The notes beneath the pieces are model-generated. The model was not told the origin of the DNA and did not search any database. It saw only the letters and a list, made by a program, of their open reading frames with translations. Of a stretch of 34,598 nt of DNA, positions 16,176 to 23,455 are shown piece after piece (positions within the stretch are counted from its first letter, which is position 1; the number at the start of each line of letters is the position of its first letter). Both the position numbers and the translations under genes were made by a program. Source of the stretch: Leisingera sp. ANG-M7 (GTDB lineage: Bacteria > Pseudomonadota > Alphaproteobacteria > Rhodobacterales > Rhodobacteraceae). The stretch is taken from positions 1 to 34,598 of the forward strand of contig NZ_JWLI01000026.1 of NCBI RefSeq assembly GCF_000813965.1, written 5' to 3'.

Positions 16176-17417
16176 ATGAAGATTTTGTTTGTGCATCAGA
16201 ACATGCCGGGCCAGTACCGCGAGCTGGCCCCCTGGCTGGCAGCGCAAGGCGGCCATGAAATTGTCTTTCTGACCCAGCGCCAGGGCCTGCAGCTGCCGGG
16301 CATCAGAACCGTGTCCTACAAGCCCTTCCGCACCCCCGCCAAGGATGCCTTCGGCCTCTCCAGGGACTGGGAGGCGGCGGCCGGGTCCGGCCTTGGCGCA
16401 GCGCTGGCGGCGCGCGAGCTGAAGGCGCAGGGCTTCACCCCCGACATCATCATCGGCCACACCGGCTGGGGCGAGCTTTTGTTCATGAAGGACCCCTACC
16501 CCGATGTGCCGGTCATCGGCTTCTTCGAGTATTTCTACCGCACCACCGGCGGGCTGGTCGGCTTTGATCCGGAAAACCCCGCCAACGACCAGGCCTATTT
16601 CTTTGCCGAGGCGCGCAACTCTGTTCCTTACGCCAGCATCGAGCAGGTCGACCTCGGCCATGTGCCCACCGCCTGGCAGCGCGACCGGTTTCCGGCCAGT
16701 TTCCGCGACCGCATGTATCTCTGCCATGACGGCATCCGCACCGACAGGCTGAAACCCGATCCCGCAGCCTCGGTCAGCCTCGGGCGGCTCGGCACGCCGC
16801 TCACCCGCGACGACGAGGTGGTCACCTATATTGCCCGCAACATGGAGCGCGCCCGCGGCTTCCACATCATGATGCGCGCCCTGCCCCGGATCCAGGCGGC
16901 CCGCCCCAATGCCCGCATCCTGATGATCGGCGGCAGCGAGACCTCCTATGGCGCCGAGAGCAAGCACCCCGGCGGGTTGCGCGGCGAGATGGAGGATGAG
17001 CTGGGCAGCAGCGTCGACTGGAGCCGGGTGCATTTCCTCGGCAAGGTGCCGTATGACGACCTCTGCCGGATCATCCAGATCAGCCGCTGCCACATCTATC
17101 TGACGATGCCCTTCGTGCTCAGCTGGTCCTTGCTGGAATCGATGGCGATGCAGGCCACGGTGGTGGCGGCGGATGTCGAGCCGGTGCGCGAGGCGATCAC
17201 CCATGGCGAGACCGGGCTGCTAGTTGATTTCTTCAGCCCGGAGGCGCTGGCCGATCAGGTGGCGGATGTGCTGGCCAATCCCGCCGGCTACGCCCGTATC
17301 GGCCCGGCAGCCCGCGCTCATGTGGTGGAGAAATACGACTTCCTGACCCGCTGCCTGCCGGAGCATATCGCGCAGATCAATGCGCTCGTGCCGGAGGCAC
17401 GGAGACTAAAACTGTAG
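16176..17417 (+). CDS. GT4-family glycosyltransferase (group 1)
   Basis: A 413-aa GT-B fold enzyme. N-terminal ILFVHQNMPGQYRELAPWLA is typical of a GT4 subgroup. Mid-protein it has PDIIIGHTGWGELLF. The C-terminal donor-binding half has VVTYIARNMERARGFHIMMRAL, ILMIGGSETSYG, VHFLGKVPYDDL and SWSLLESMAMQATVVAADVEPVREAI (EX7E-like). It probably adds a sugar, plausibly rhamnose, to the growing polysaccharide; donor and acceptor cannot be read from sequence. Divergent from rmlC. The last nine codons form the first unit of a 27-bp tandem repeat that continues past the stop. Confidence 0.9.
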   Translation: MKILFVHQNMPGQYRELAPWLAAQGGHEIVFLTQRQGLQLPGIRTVSYKPFRTPAKDAFGLSRDWEAAAGSGLGAALAARELKAQGFTPDIIIGHTGWGELLFMKDPYPDVPVIGFFEYFYRTTGGLVGFDPENPANDQAYFFAEARNSVPYASIEQVDLGHVPTAWQRDRFPASFRDRMYLCHDGIRTDRLKPDPAASVSLGRLGTPLTRDDEVVTYIARNMERARGFHIMMRALPRIQAARPNARILMIGGSETSYGAESKHPGGLRGEMEDELGSSVDWSRVHFLGKVPYDDLCRIIQISRCHIYLTMPFVLSWSLLESMAMQATVVAADVEPVREAITHGETGLLVDFFSPEALADQVADVLANPAGYARIGPAARAHVVEKYDFLTRCLPEHIAQINALVPEARRLKL

Positions 17418-17471
17418 CCGGAGGCTCGGAGGATCAAGGTCTAGCCGGAGGCGCGGCAGAACAGGCTCTGT
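17391..17471 (+). repeat. 27-bp tandem repeat running across the GT4 stop codon
   Basis: Three consecutive 27-base units at 17391-17417, 17418-17444 and 17445-17471. The first two encode PEARRLKL-stop and PEARRIKV-stop, each ending in TAG in the same frame; the third begins PEARQ and is more degenerate. The 3' end of the gene appears to have been duplicated with its stop codon. Confidence 0.8.
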
Positions 17472-17571
17472 TCAGGCCGTTTCCGCCCGTTCCCAAAATA
17501 GGCAGGGCGCCTTGAGAGGCAGATCTGCCGCTCAAGCGCTTCTCAGCAAAACAAACGCCCCGCAGCGGCGC

Positions 17572-17596
17572 CCGAGGCTTTTCAGAAAAGCCTCGG
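17572..17596. terminator. Strong hairpin between convergent genes
   Basis: Perfect 11-bp stem CCGAGGCTTTT / AAAAGCCTCGG with a 3-nt loop. It lies in the 325-base gap between the convergent GT4 and LuxR-type genes. No immediate T-run after the stem on either strand (an AT-rich stretch follows at 17602-17616), so factor-independent termination is likely but not certain. Apart from the tandem repeat, nothing else stands out in the gap. Confidence 0.5.
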
Positions 17597-17742
17597 CAGA
17601 AGATTTCAAAAATTTTGCCCACCGGCCGGATGCGGCGGGCCCCGGCCCCGCCCGCATCCGGCAAGCAGCGCCTGCGGCCCTGTCCGGGCCGGGGCGCCTG
17701 TTCCTGTGCCTGCTCCTGTGCCCGTCCCCGGGCTTCGCGCAG

Positions 17743-18408
17743 TCAGTGGCGCTGCATCTGCGGCGGCAGCTGCTCGGAGGCCCAGAGCGCGGCCTGGGTG
17801 CGGTTCTTGGCGCCGATCTTGCGGAAGCAGGTGCGCAGATGCACTTTCACCGTCGCCTCGCAGATGCCCAGCTCGTTGGCGATGCTCTTGTTGGTGGCGC
17901 CCTCCGTGAGCTTGGCCAGGATCAGCTGCTCGCGGTCCGACAGCCCGTGCCGCGGCTGCGGCCGGGCGGAGGCTTCCATCCCCTGCGCCGCCGCCCCTGC
18001 CGGCCGCTCCGGTTCCGCTCCGCTCAGCGTCTCCGGCGCCCCGGACAGCACGATGCGGTAGCCGTCCTGCACCACCTGCAGCGCCGCGATCAGCGCGCCG
18101 GCCGATTTGCGCTCCGGGATCACCGCCTCGGCATACCGGCTGAGCTGCCTCTGGGCGGAGACCGGGCAGCCGTCGCCGGTGATCAGGATCAGCGGCACCG
18201 CGCCGTTGCGGATGCGGAAGGCCTGCAGCTCCTCCTGCAGCTCGGTGCCGCCGGCATGGCTGTAGCAGAGCACCATGTCCTGTGCGGTCAGCGGCGGCAA
18301 TTCCGCCAGGGCGCCGCAACAGCGCCCGGTCTCATAGTCGTTTGCTTCACAGATGGTCAGAAACATGTCCCTGAGAAGCCTGCTTTCCCCCACAACGTGA
18401 ACAGGCAT
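17743..18408 (-). CDS. LuxR-family transcriptional regulator with receiver-like N-terminus
   Basis: A 221-aa regulator. The C-terminal LuxR-type helix-turn-helix is clear: GLSDREQLILAKLTEGATNK, then SIANELGICEATVKVHLRTC and FRKIGAKNRTQAALWA. The N-terminal 120 residues (VHVVGESRLLRDMFLTICE, PLILITGDG, YAEAVIPE) look like a degenerate response-regulator receiver; the usual phospho-acceptor Asp is not evident. The start ATG at 18408 has an excellent ribosome site (AAGGAG, 5-base gap); the open frame beyond to 18762 is not used. It diverges across a 674-base gap from a second LuxR-type gene. Targets are unknown; the RTX and polysaccharide genes around it are obvious candidates. Confidence 0.85.
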   Translation of the reverse strand: MPVHVVGESRLLRDMFLTICEANDYETGRCCGALAELPPLTAQDMVLCYSHAGGTELQEELQAFRIRNGAVPLILITGDGCPVSAQRQLSRYAEAVIPERKSAGALIAALQVVQDGYRIVLSGAPETLSGAEPERPAGAAAQGMEASARPQPRHGLSDREQLILAKLTEGATNKSIANELGICEATVKVHLRTCFRKIGAKNRTQAALWASEQLPPQMQRH

Positions 18409-18676
18409 AAAAACTCCTTTACTCGTAACATGCCGGATCGCTGACCCGGCCCGTCCCTTGGAGCGTGCTTTTTTGGCGGGCCTGCCCCCGCAGACCGCCG
18501 GACTGGCAATACGCTGCCGCCCCCCGGAACACATACCGCCTGCTTGCTGCCGCCTGGGCCCCGGCAGCGCCCCCGCGCCGCCGTTTCCGGATCGTGATAA
18601 ATACAGAACACGCCCGGGAAAACATCCCGGGCCAGGCCGCGCGCACAGGCCTTCAAACACGTCTGATGCGCATTGC

Positions 18677-18685
18677 TGTGGATAA
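18677..18685 (-). promoter_or_regulatory. Perfect DnaA-box nonamer
   Basis: TTATCCACA on the minus strand, the canonical DnaA-binding 9-mer, located in the regulatory gap upstream of the minus-strand LuxR-type gene. One other copy was seen, at the plasmid origin. A single box can occur by chance. Confidence 0.35.
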
Positions 18686-18846
18686 ACCGTAGCGAATCTA
18701 CCCTTTATTGTTAAGGAACTTCCCCTCCCGGAGCAGTGCTTTTTGCCCGCCCGCCGGTGCACGGGCCCGGGCGGCGGCCTCTATCCGGCTGTTTTTTCAT
18801 GCGATCCGCCCGGGCTCTGCTACGCCCTTGGCAGTGTATCCAAAGC

Positions 18847-18922
18847 GGAAACGCTATGTTTCCAATTCGGTTTCTACAATTTTAAGAGATTTCATCTTGG
18901 CATCGAAACAACCTGTGGTTTC
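18847..18922. promoter_or_regulatory. Cluster of GAAAC/GTTTC inverted repeats (candidate operator)
   Basis: Five GAAAC/GTTTC pentamers within 76 bases: a perfect 6-bp inverted repeat at 18847-18863, a single GTTTC at 18870-18874, and a second inverted pair at 18905-18922. They sit 160-240 bases before the plus-strand LuxR-type start. The repeated arm supports binding of a dimeric regulator; this is inference. Confidence 0.4.
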
Positions 18923-19082
18923 AACGATTCGCCCTGTCCGCCCTCTCCGGCTACCCCCATGGTGGTATTTTGCCCGCCGCCGCCTGCCCGGCCCTGCCTT
19001 TGGCGTACCCCCTCTGCCCGGTTTGACCCTGCAGCCGGCGTGCTACCCTCAAGACATTCATTATGTCATGCCGGGGGGCAAC

Positions 19083-20171
19083 ATGGTTATGTTGGGTGAG
19101 TCCGTTTCCCGAACGGACAGGTTATTGTTTTCTAAGGCTCTGCAAAGGCAAATCTCTTCTCTGACACAATTGGCGCTGGTGCAGCCGGGGCACCGCAAGG
19201 CGCCGGTGCTGACCAGCGATGCAGCCCTGGGGGCCGCCGGTTCCGGCCCCGCGGCGGCGGCGCTGCGGCGCCAGCTGCATCCGGGCGCGGCCGGAACATT
19301 GCAGCGGCGGCGCCCGGGCGGTGCCGCGGCGCAGGCGCTGGCGGCCCGGCTGCCGCAGCATCCGGACCTGGCCCGGGATCTGGCTGCCGGGCGCGGCTGG
19401 GCGCTGTTTTCCTGCGCCTTCGAGGACGGCAGCGAGGATCTGATCGCGCTGCAGCTCGGCGGCGGCCCCCATGACAGCCATTGCGGCGACATCCTGCAGG
19501 CGATCTGGCCGGTGCTGCGCGAGGATGCCTTGCGCGAGCTGGCCGGCGAAACCCAGGCCGCGGTGACCAGCGCGCTTCTGTGGACCGTCTCCAAGAAGAC
19601 CGACAGCGCGGTTCTGGTGCTCAACGCCGACGGTGAGCTGCTGCATTGCAATGAATCCGGGCGCGACATGCTCGATGGCGGCGACCTGCTGAGCGACCGC
19701 TCCGGCCGCCTCTGCTGCGCCCGCCCCGGCGAGACCGCAGGCTTTTACGCGGCAGTGGCCGAGTGCGCCCGCGCGCGCCGCGGCGGCGCATCCGCCTCCG
19801 GCCAGCCCGCGCGCGAGCTGATCCTGTTCCTGGAGGACCGCAAGAGCGGCATGCGGCTGCCGGTCTCGCTGACCCGCTACCGCTGCGGCGGCGCCGACCG
19901 GCCGCTGGTGGTGGCGATCCTGCCGCGCCAGCCCGACCGCCGCCGCATCGAGATGCTGGCCCAGAAGATGGGCCTGTCGCCGGCCGAGGCCCGGGTGGCG
20001 GCGCTGATCCAGCTCGGCCTGTCCAACCGCGAGGCGGCGCATATCGCCGGCCTCAAGGAGCAGACCTTCAACACCTATGCCAAGCGGGTGCTGGCCAAGC
20101 TGCAATCGGCCGGCCGCGCCGAGATGGCGCAGCGGCTGACCTGGCAGGCCTCGCTGGGGAGGGCGTCATGA
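19083..20171 (+). CDS. LuxR-type helix-turn-helix regulator
   Basis: About 362 aa. The C-terminal 60 residues are a LuxR-type DNA-binding domain (LAQKMGLSPAEARVAALIQL, GLSNREAAHIAGLKEQTFNT, YAKRVLAKLQSAGRAEMAQR). Upstream is a PAS-like region (SAVLVLNADGELLHCNESGR, residues about 175-195). The N-terminus is poorly conserved and Ala-rich. I chose ATG 19083, preceded by a G-run; ATG 19068 is possible, and the frame is open back to 18708 without protein-like sequence. A perfect inverted repeat GTCCGTT-TCCCG-AACGGAC (19100-19118) lies inside the first codons and could be an autoregulatory site. The stop overlaps the next gene by 4 bases. Confidence 0.82.
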   Translation: MVMLGESVSRTDRLLFSKALQRQISSLTQLALVQPGHRKAPVLTSDAALGAAGSGPAAAALRRQLHPGAAGTLQRRRPGGAAAQALAARLPQHPDLARDLAAGRGWALFSCAFEDGSEDLIALQLGGGPHDSHCGDILQAIWPVLREDALRELAGETQAAVTSALLWTVSKKTDSAVLVLNADGELLHCNESGRDMLDGGDLLSDRSGRLCCARPGETAGFYAAVAECARARRGGASASGQPARELILFLEDRKSGMRLPVSLTRYRCGGADRPLVVAILPRQPDRRRIEMLAQKMGLSPAEARVAALIQLGLSNREAAHIAGLKEQTFNTYAKRVLAKLQSAGRAEMAQRLTWQASLGRAS

Positions 20172-20782
20172 ACAAGCTGACGCTCGATGCGCCCTTCCAG
20201 GGCCCACCCGCCCCTGCCGCCGCCGCGGCCCAGACCGCCCGCTCGGGCGCGCAGAAGCGCCCGGAACAGGATCCGGCGGGCGGGCCGCCGCAGTCGGCAG
20301 CCGCAGACGCCGGGACCGCGCCGGTGCAGCCGCCGCGGCTGAGCGCCGCGGTGCTGGCGCAGATCGCCGATGTGCTGCGCGAAGGCGAGGTGCCGCTGGC
20401 GGCCCAGGCCGACCTGGTGGAGCTGCACAAGCGCATCGTCGCGCTGTTCGCCACCCTCAACGAGGGGCTGGGCGCACAGGCGGCGCAGAAGGCCGCGGCC
20501 GACCGTGCCGCGCTGACCACCCGCATCGATCAGCTGGAGGCGGCGGTGAACCGGATGGAAGGCGCGCTCCGGATCGAGTTCGAACCGGTCCTGAGGGCAG
20601 CCCTGGCCGAGGCGCTGGCTCAGGCCGCCCCGAAGCCGCGGCGGCGCTGGCTCGGGGGGCTGGCGGCGGGTGCCGCACTGGCCGCCGCACTGGCGGCCGG
20701 CGCCTGGGCGCACGCGCCGCTGCAGGCCGCAGCGCAGACGCTGGCGGACAGCCTGGCAGCCTGGCTGGGGGCCGGCGGCTAG
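20168..20782 (+). CDS. Unknown coiled-coil protein with C-terminal membrane anchor
   Basis: A 204-aa protein I do not recognise. Residues 1-55 are Pro/Ala/Gln-rich and likely disordered. Residues about 58-140 are predicted helical coiled coil (RLSAAVLAQIADVLREGE, RIDQLEAAVNRMEGALRIEF). A basic KPRRR precedes one hydrophobic segment (LGGLAAGAALAAALAAGAWA, about 160-180) with a short amphipathic tail. This suggests a membrane-anchored cytoplasmic coiled coil. Its ATG overlaps the LuxR-type stop (ATGA), so it is co-translated with the regulator; it could be a partner or signal input for it, which is inference only. It lies just before the RTX secretion genes. Confidence 0.7.
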   Translation: MNKLTLDAPFQGPPAPAAAAAQTARSGAQKRPEQDPAGGPPQSAAADAGTAPVQPPRLSAAVLAQIADVLREGEVPLAAQADLVELHKRIVALFATLNEGLGAQAAQKAAADRAALTTRIDQLEAAVNRMEGALRIEFEPVLRAALAEALAQAAPKPRRRWLGGLAAGAALAAALAAGAWAHAPLQAAAQTLADSLAAWLGAGG

Positions 20783-20818
20783 AAGACCGGTTTTTGTCCC
20801 CATTTGGGGGCATCGGCG

Positions 20819-20868
20819 GCAGCGCGGATGCGCTGCAATACCCCTAGAAGGCACCACGGCGCCTTTTT
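20819..20868 (+). terminator. Tandem hairpins, probable terminator before the RTX gene
   Basis: First hairpin: GCAGCGC (20819-20825), loop GGAT, GCGCTGC (20830-20836), perfect 7 bp. Second: AAGGC (20849-20853) with GCCTT (20861-20865), followed by five T in total. The second has intrinsic-terminator form with a short stem. Together they probably separate the regulator unit from the RTX transcript, whose promoter should then lie in 20869-20960. Confidence 0.55.
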
Positions 20869-20973
20869 CACGCCAGCCGCTTTCCGGACCGGAACCGCGG
20901 CTCTGGCAGGGGCACGGACCCGGGCAGCCGCTTGCTGCCCAGCCCCGCACCGTTAACGAGGAGGAAATGTACC

Positions 20974-23301
20974 ATGGGTATTGAAGACCGTAACCCCGAC
21001 TGGGAGGTCTGTGATCCGACCTGCGACATCCGCTACAGCGATGACAAATTCGATCCTGACTATAATGACGCCACCACCGAACTGGGCGGCACCGACGGCA
21101 ATGTGATCGACCTGAACGACCACGATGCCGGCGACAACGCCCGCGCGGGCGCCGGCGATGACGCGATCTACGGCAACGAGCGCAACAACCGGCTCGATGG
21201 CGAGGAAGGCCAGGATTACATCGAAGGCCAGGACGGCCACGACGAGATCTACGGCGGCTCCGGCAACGACTATCTGTTCGGCGGCGACACCGACGGCCTC
21301 GGCGATCCGCTGGATCCGCGCGACGACGGCGACGACTGGATCGACGGCGAGGAAGGCTGCGACTACATCGACGGCGAGACCGGCAATGACACCGTGCTGG
21401 GCGGCGAGGATCAGGATACCGTGTTCGGCGGCTCCGGCGACGACCAGATCTTCGGCGACACCGGCGGCGACAATCCCGCAGGCGATGCCGGCGACTACCT
21501 CTATGGCGAGCTCGGCGACGACTGCATGGACGGCGAAGGCGGCGATGACTGGATGTGGGGCGACATGGGCCAGTCCGGCGAAACCGAAGCCGACGGCCAT
21601 GACACCATGTACGGCCGCGACGGCGACGACCGGATGAACGGCCAGGGCGGCAACGACCGGATGGCCGGCGGCCTCGGCGACGACCTGGTGATCGGCGGCT
21701 CCGGCGATGACGAGATGTTCGGCGACGAGCGCCAGTCGCAGAATGACGACCTGGACTTCGGCGCCGACAGCGGCACCGGCAACAAGGACGAGCAGGTCGA
21801 CGGCGACGACTGCATGCTGGGCGGTGACGGCGACGACACCATGGACGGCCAGGGCGGCAACGACACCATGTTCGGTGAAGCCGACGACGACCTGATGCAG
21901 GGCGGCCGCGGCAACGACCTGATGGACGGCGGCGAGGGCCGCGATGACGTCAATGGCGGCGCCGGGCGCGACACCATGCGCGGCGGCTCCGGCAATGACG
22001 TGCTGGAAGGCGGCGCCCAGGGCGACCTGATCTTCGGCGACCACGCCCGGGCCGGCAAATACGAGATCGACTGGAGCTGCTGCGACGACGACGACGGGGA
22101 ACCCGAAGTCCAGCTGCATGCGGCCCAGGAGAGCGGCCTGAAGCCGGTCGACTGCCCGGATTGCTACGAGCCCATCGATGAGGGGCTGGAAGGCAACGAC
22201 CGCATCCGCGGCGGCTCCGGCGACGACACCATGTTCGGCGAAGGCGGCAATGACGTGATCGTCGGCGGCCGCGGCCATGACCTGGGCTTCGGCGGCGAAG
22301 GCAATGACCACCTCTATGGCAACCTTGGCAATGACACCCTGTTCGGCGAAAACGGCGACGACTGCCTGTTCGGCGATGACGGGCAGGACCTGCTCTACGG
22401 CGGTTCCGGCGATGACACCATGCATGGCGGCAACGACAAGGACACCCTGTTCGGCAACAGCGGCGACGACGACATGTTCGGCAACCGCGGCGACGACTAC
22501 ATGGAAGGCGGCTCCGGCAACGACTACATGAACGGCGGATTCGGCCATGATGTGGTCCTGGGCGGCACCGGCAAGGACACCCTGTGCGGCCATGACGGCA
22601 ACGACTTCCTCGACGGCGAAGGCGGCGATGACACGCTGTTCGGCGGCCGCGGATGGGACGTGCTGGAAGGCGGCGAAGGCGACGACCGCCTGTACGGCGA
22701 TGCCGGCCGTGACTGCCTCTACGGCGAAGCCGACAACGACTTCCTGCACGGCGGCGCCCATGGCGACTTCCTGGATGGCGGGGCCGGCGACGACACGCTC
22801 AACGGCGGCAACGGCAACGACTTCCTGAAAGGCGGCGAAGGCGACGATGACCTCTATGGTGAAAACGGCAAGGATGTCTTCATTGCCGATCTGACCTGGA
22901 ACGGCGTCAGCTTCTCGTCGACAGACGGGTCCGACACCGTCCATGACTTCGACATCGATCAGGACCATGATGTCATGCTGTTCCGCATCACCAATACCGG
23001 CGCAGGCCTCGGCACCTCGGCGCAGGATGCCTTCGCAGCGCTGGACGGCGGCGGCGCAACGGTCACCGACAACGGCACCGACACCAATATCTCGGTGGGC
23101 GGCTACAGCGTCGACCTGCTCGGCCTGACCGGCCGCGAGGCGCCGTACACCTCGCTGGGCCAGGACGCCATCCCGATCGGCGGCGTCGGCATCAACGCCG
23201 TGACCACCGGCGATGCGGGCTCCTACGAGGCGATCCGCGTGCTGACATCCGACACCGGCTTTGACGACAGCTTCGACAACATCTGGGGTCACACTGTCTG
23301 A
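20974..23301 (+). CDS. Secreted RTX-type calcium-binding repeat protein
   Basis: A 775-aa, extremely acidic protein made almost wholly of RTX nonapeptide repeats of the GGxGxDxxx type (dozens of copies, residues about 50-635, for example GGSGNDYLFGG, GGRGNDLMDGG). An interruption lies near residues 350-410, with SCC and DCPDC motifs. The C-terminal 140 residues are a non-repeat segment typical of type I secretion substrates. There is no N-terminal signal peptide. Unusually for RTX proteins it has 12 cysteines, and Met often replaces the usual Leu/Ile/Val (DTMYG, DRMNG, DLMDG). The start ATG at 20974 has GAGGAGG 8-9 bases before it. The exporter genes follow directly. No catalytic domain is seen, so an adhesin or matrix role is more likely than a toxin. 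Confidence 0.9.
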   Translation: MGIEDRNPDWEVCDPTCDIRYSDDKFDPDYNDATTELGGTDGNVIDLNDHDAGDNARAGAGDDAIYGNERNNRLDGEEGQDYIEGQDGHDEIYGGSGNDYLFGGDTDGLGDPLDPRDDGDDWIDGEEGCDYIDGETGNDTVLGGEDQDTVFGGSGDDQIFGDTGGDNPAGDAGDYLYGELGDDCMDGEGGDDWMWGDMGQSGETEADGHDTMYGRDGDDRMNGQGGNDRMAGGLGDDLVIGGSGDDEMFGDERQSQNDDLDFGADSGTGNKDEQVDGDDCMLGGDGDDTMDGQGGNDTMFGEADDDLMQGGRGNDLMDGGEGRDDVNGGAGRDTMRGGSGNDVLEGGAQGDLIFGDHARAGKYEIDWSCCDDDDGEPEVQLHAAQESGLKPVDCPDCYEPIDEGLEGNDRIRGGSGDDTMFGEGGNDVIVGGRGHDLGFGGEGNDHLYGNLGNDTLFGENGDDCLFGDDGQDLLYGGSGDDTMHGGNDKDTLFGNSGDDDMFGNRGDDYMEGGSGNDYMNGGFGHDVVLGGTGKDTLCGHDGNDFLDGEGGDDTLFGGRGWDVLEGGEGDDRLYGDAGRDCLYGEADNDFLHGGAHGDFLDGGAGDDTLNGGNGNDFLKGGEGDDDLYGENGKDVFIADLTWNGVSFSSTDGSDTVHDFDIDQDHDVMLFRITNTGAGLGTSAQDAFAALDGGGATVTDNGTDTNISVGGYSVDLLGLTGREAPYTSLGQDAIPIGGVGINAVTTGDAGSYEAIRVLTSDTGFDDSFDNIWGHTV

Positions 23302-23314
23302 GCCATAGGAACGG

Positions 23315-23340
23315 CGGGCCCGGGGGCAACCCCGGGCCCG
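23315..23340 (+). other. GC-rich hairpin after the RTX gene
   Basis: Perfect 11-bp stem CGGGCCCGGGG / CCCCGGGCCCG closed by a GCAA tetraloop (GNRA type), 14 bases after the RTX stop. No T-run follows, so it is more likely an mRNA-stabilising or attenuating structure than a full terminator. It could lower expression of the exporter relative to its substrate. Confidence 0.55.
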
Positions 23341-23357
23341 TCCAGCCCTGGTTCAGG

Positions 23358-23408
23358 ACAGCGATTTGGTCCCCGGCCAAGGATTGCATCCTTGGACCAG
23401 GGCGCTGT
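23358..23408 (+). other. Extended stem-loop in the leader of the exporter gene
   Basis: Nested pairing in order: ACAGCG (23358-23363) with CGCTGT (23403-23408), TGGT (23367-23370) with ACCA (23396-23399), and CCAAGGAT (23377-23384) with ATCCTTGG (23388-23395) around a 3-nt loop. It ends 47 bases before the secretion ATPase start. A structured leader or attenuator is possible; it matches no riboswitch class that I know. Confidence 0.45.
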
Positions 23409-23455
23409 TCTCCAGAATTCATAACTTCAACGCGTGCAGCCGGGGGGCTACGACA

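Larger units (their letters stand above)
18409..19082. promoter_or_regulatory. Long regulatory gap between two divergent LuxR-type genes
   Basis: 674 bases without a credible gene. A perfect DnaA-box nonamer (TTATCCACA on the minus strand) lies at 18677-18685. An AT-richer block spans about 18665-18720 and 18840-18930. The latter holds inverted repeat GGAAAC-GCTAT-GTTTCC (18847-18863), a lone GTTTC (18870-18874) and a second pair GAAAC (18905-18909) / GTTTC (18918-18922). These look like operator half-sites, but the regulator is not known. Open frames that cross the gap are Pro/Arg-rich and not protein-like. Confidence 0.5.

Noticed and set aside
18708-19082. N-terminal extension of the second LuxR-type gene
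   Set aside because: The translation is Pro/Arg-rich without domain features and covers AT-rich operator-like DNA; ATG 19083 or 19068 is more credible.
21100-22880. DNA-level repeats in the RTX gene considered as a CRISPR or VNTR array
   Set aside because: The periodicity follows the protein nonapeptides, with variable codons; there are no unique spacers.
20953-23292. Very long minus-strand open frame (779 codons) opposite the RTX gene
   Set aside because: It is the mirror of the GGxGxDxxx repeat DNA: a Val/Ala-rich periodic translation with no family features, and the plus strand has a ribosome site and matching exporter genes.
20974-23301. RTX protein as a cytolytic toxin
   Set aside because: No pore-forming, protease or lipase domain, and no acyltransferase gene nearby; only repeats and a secretion tail are visible.
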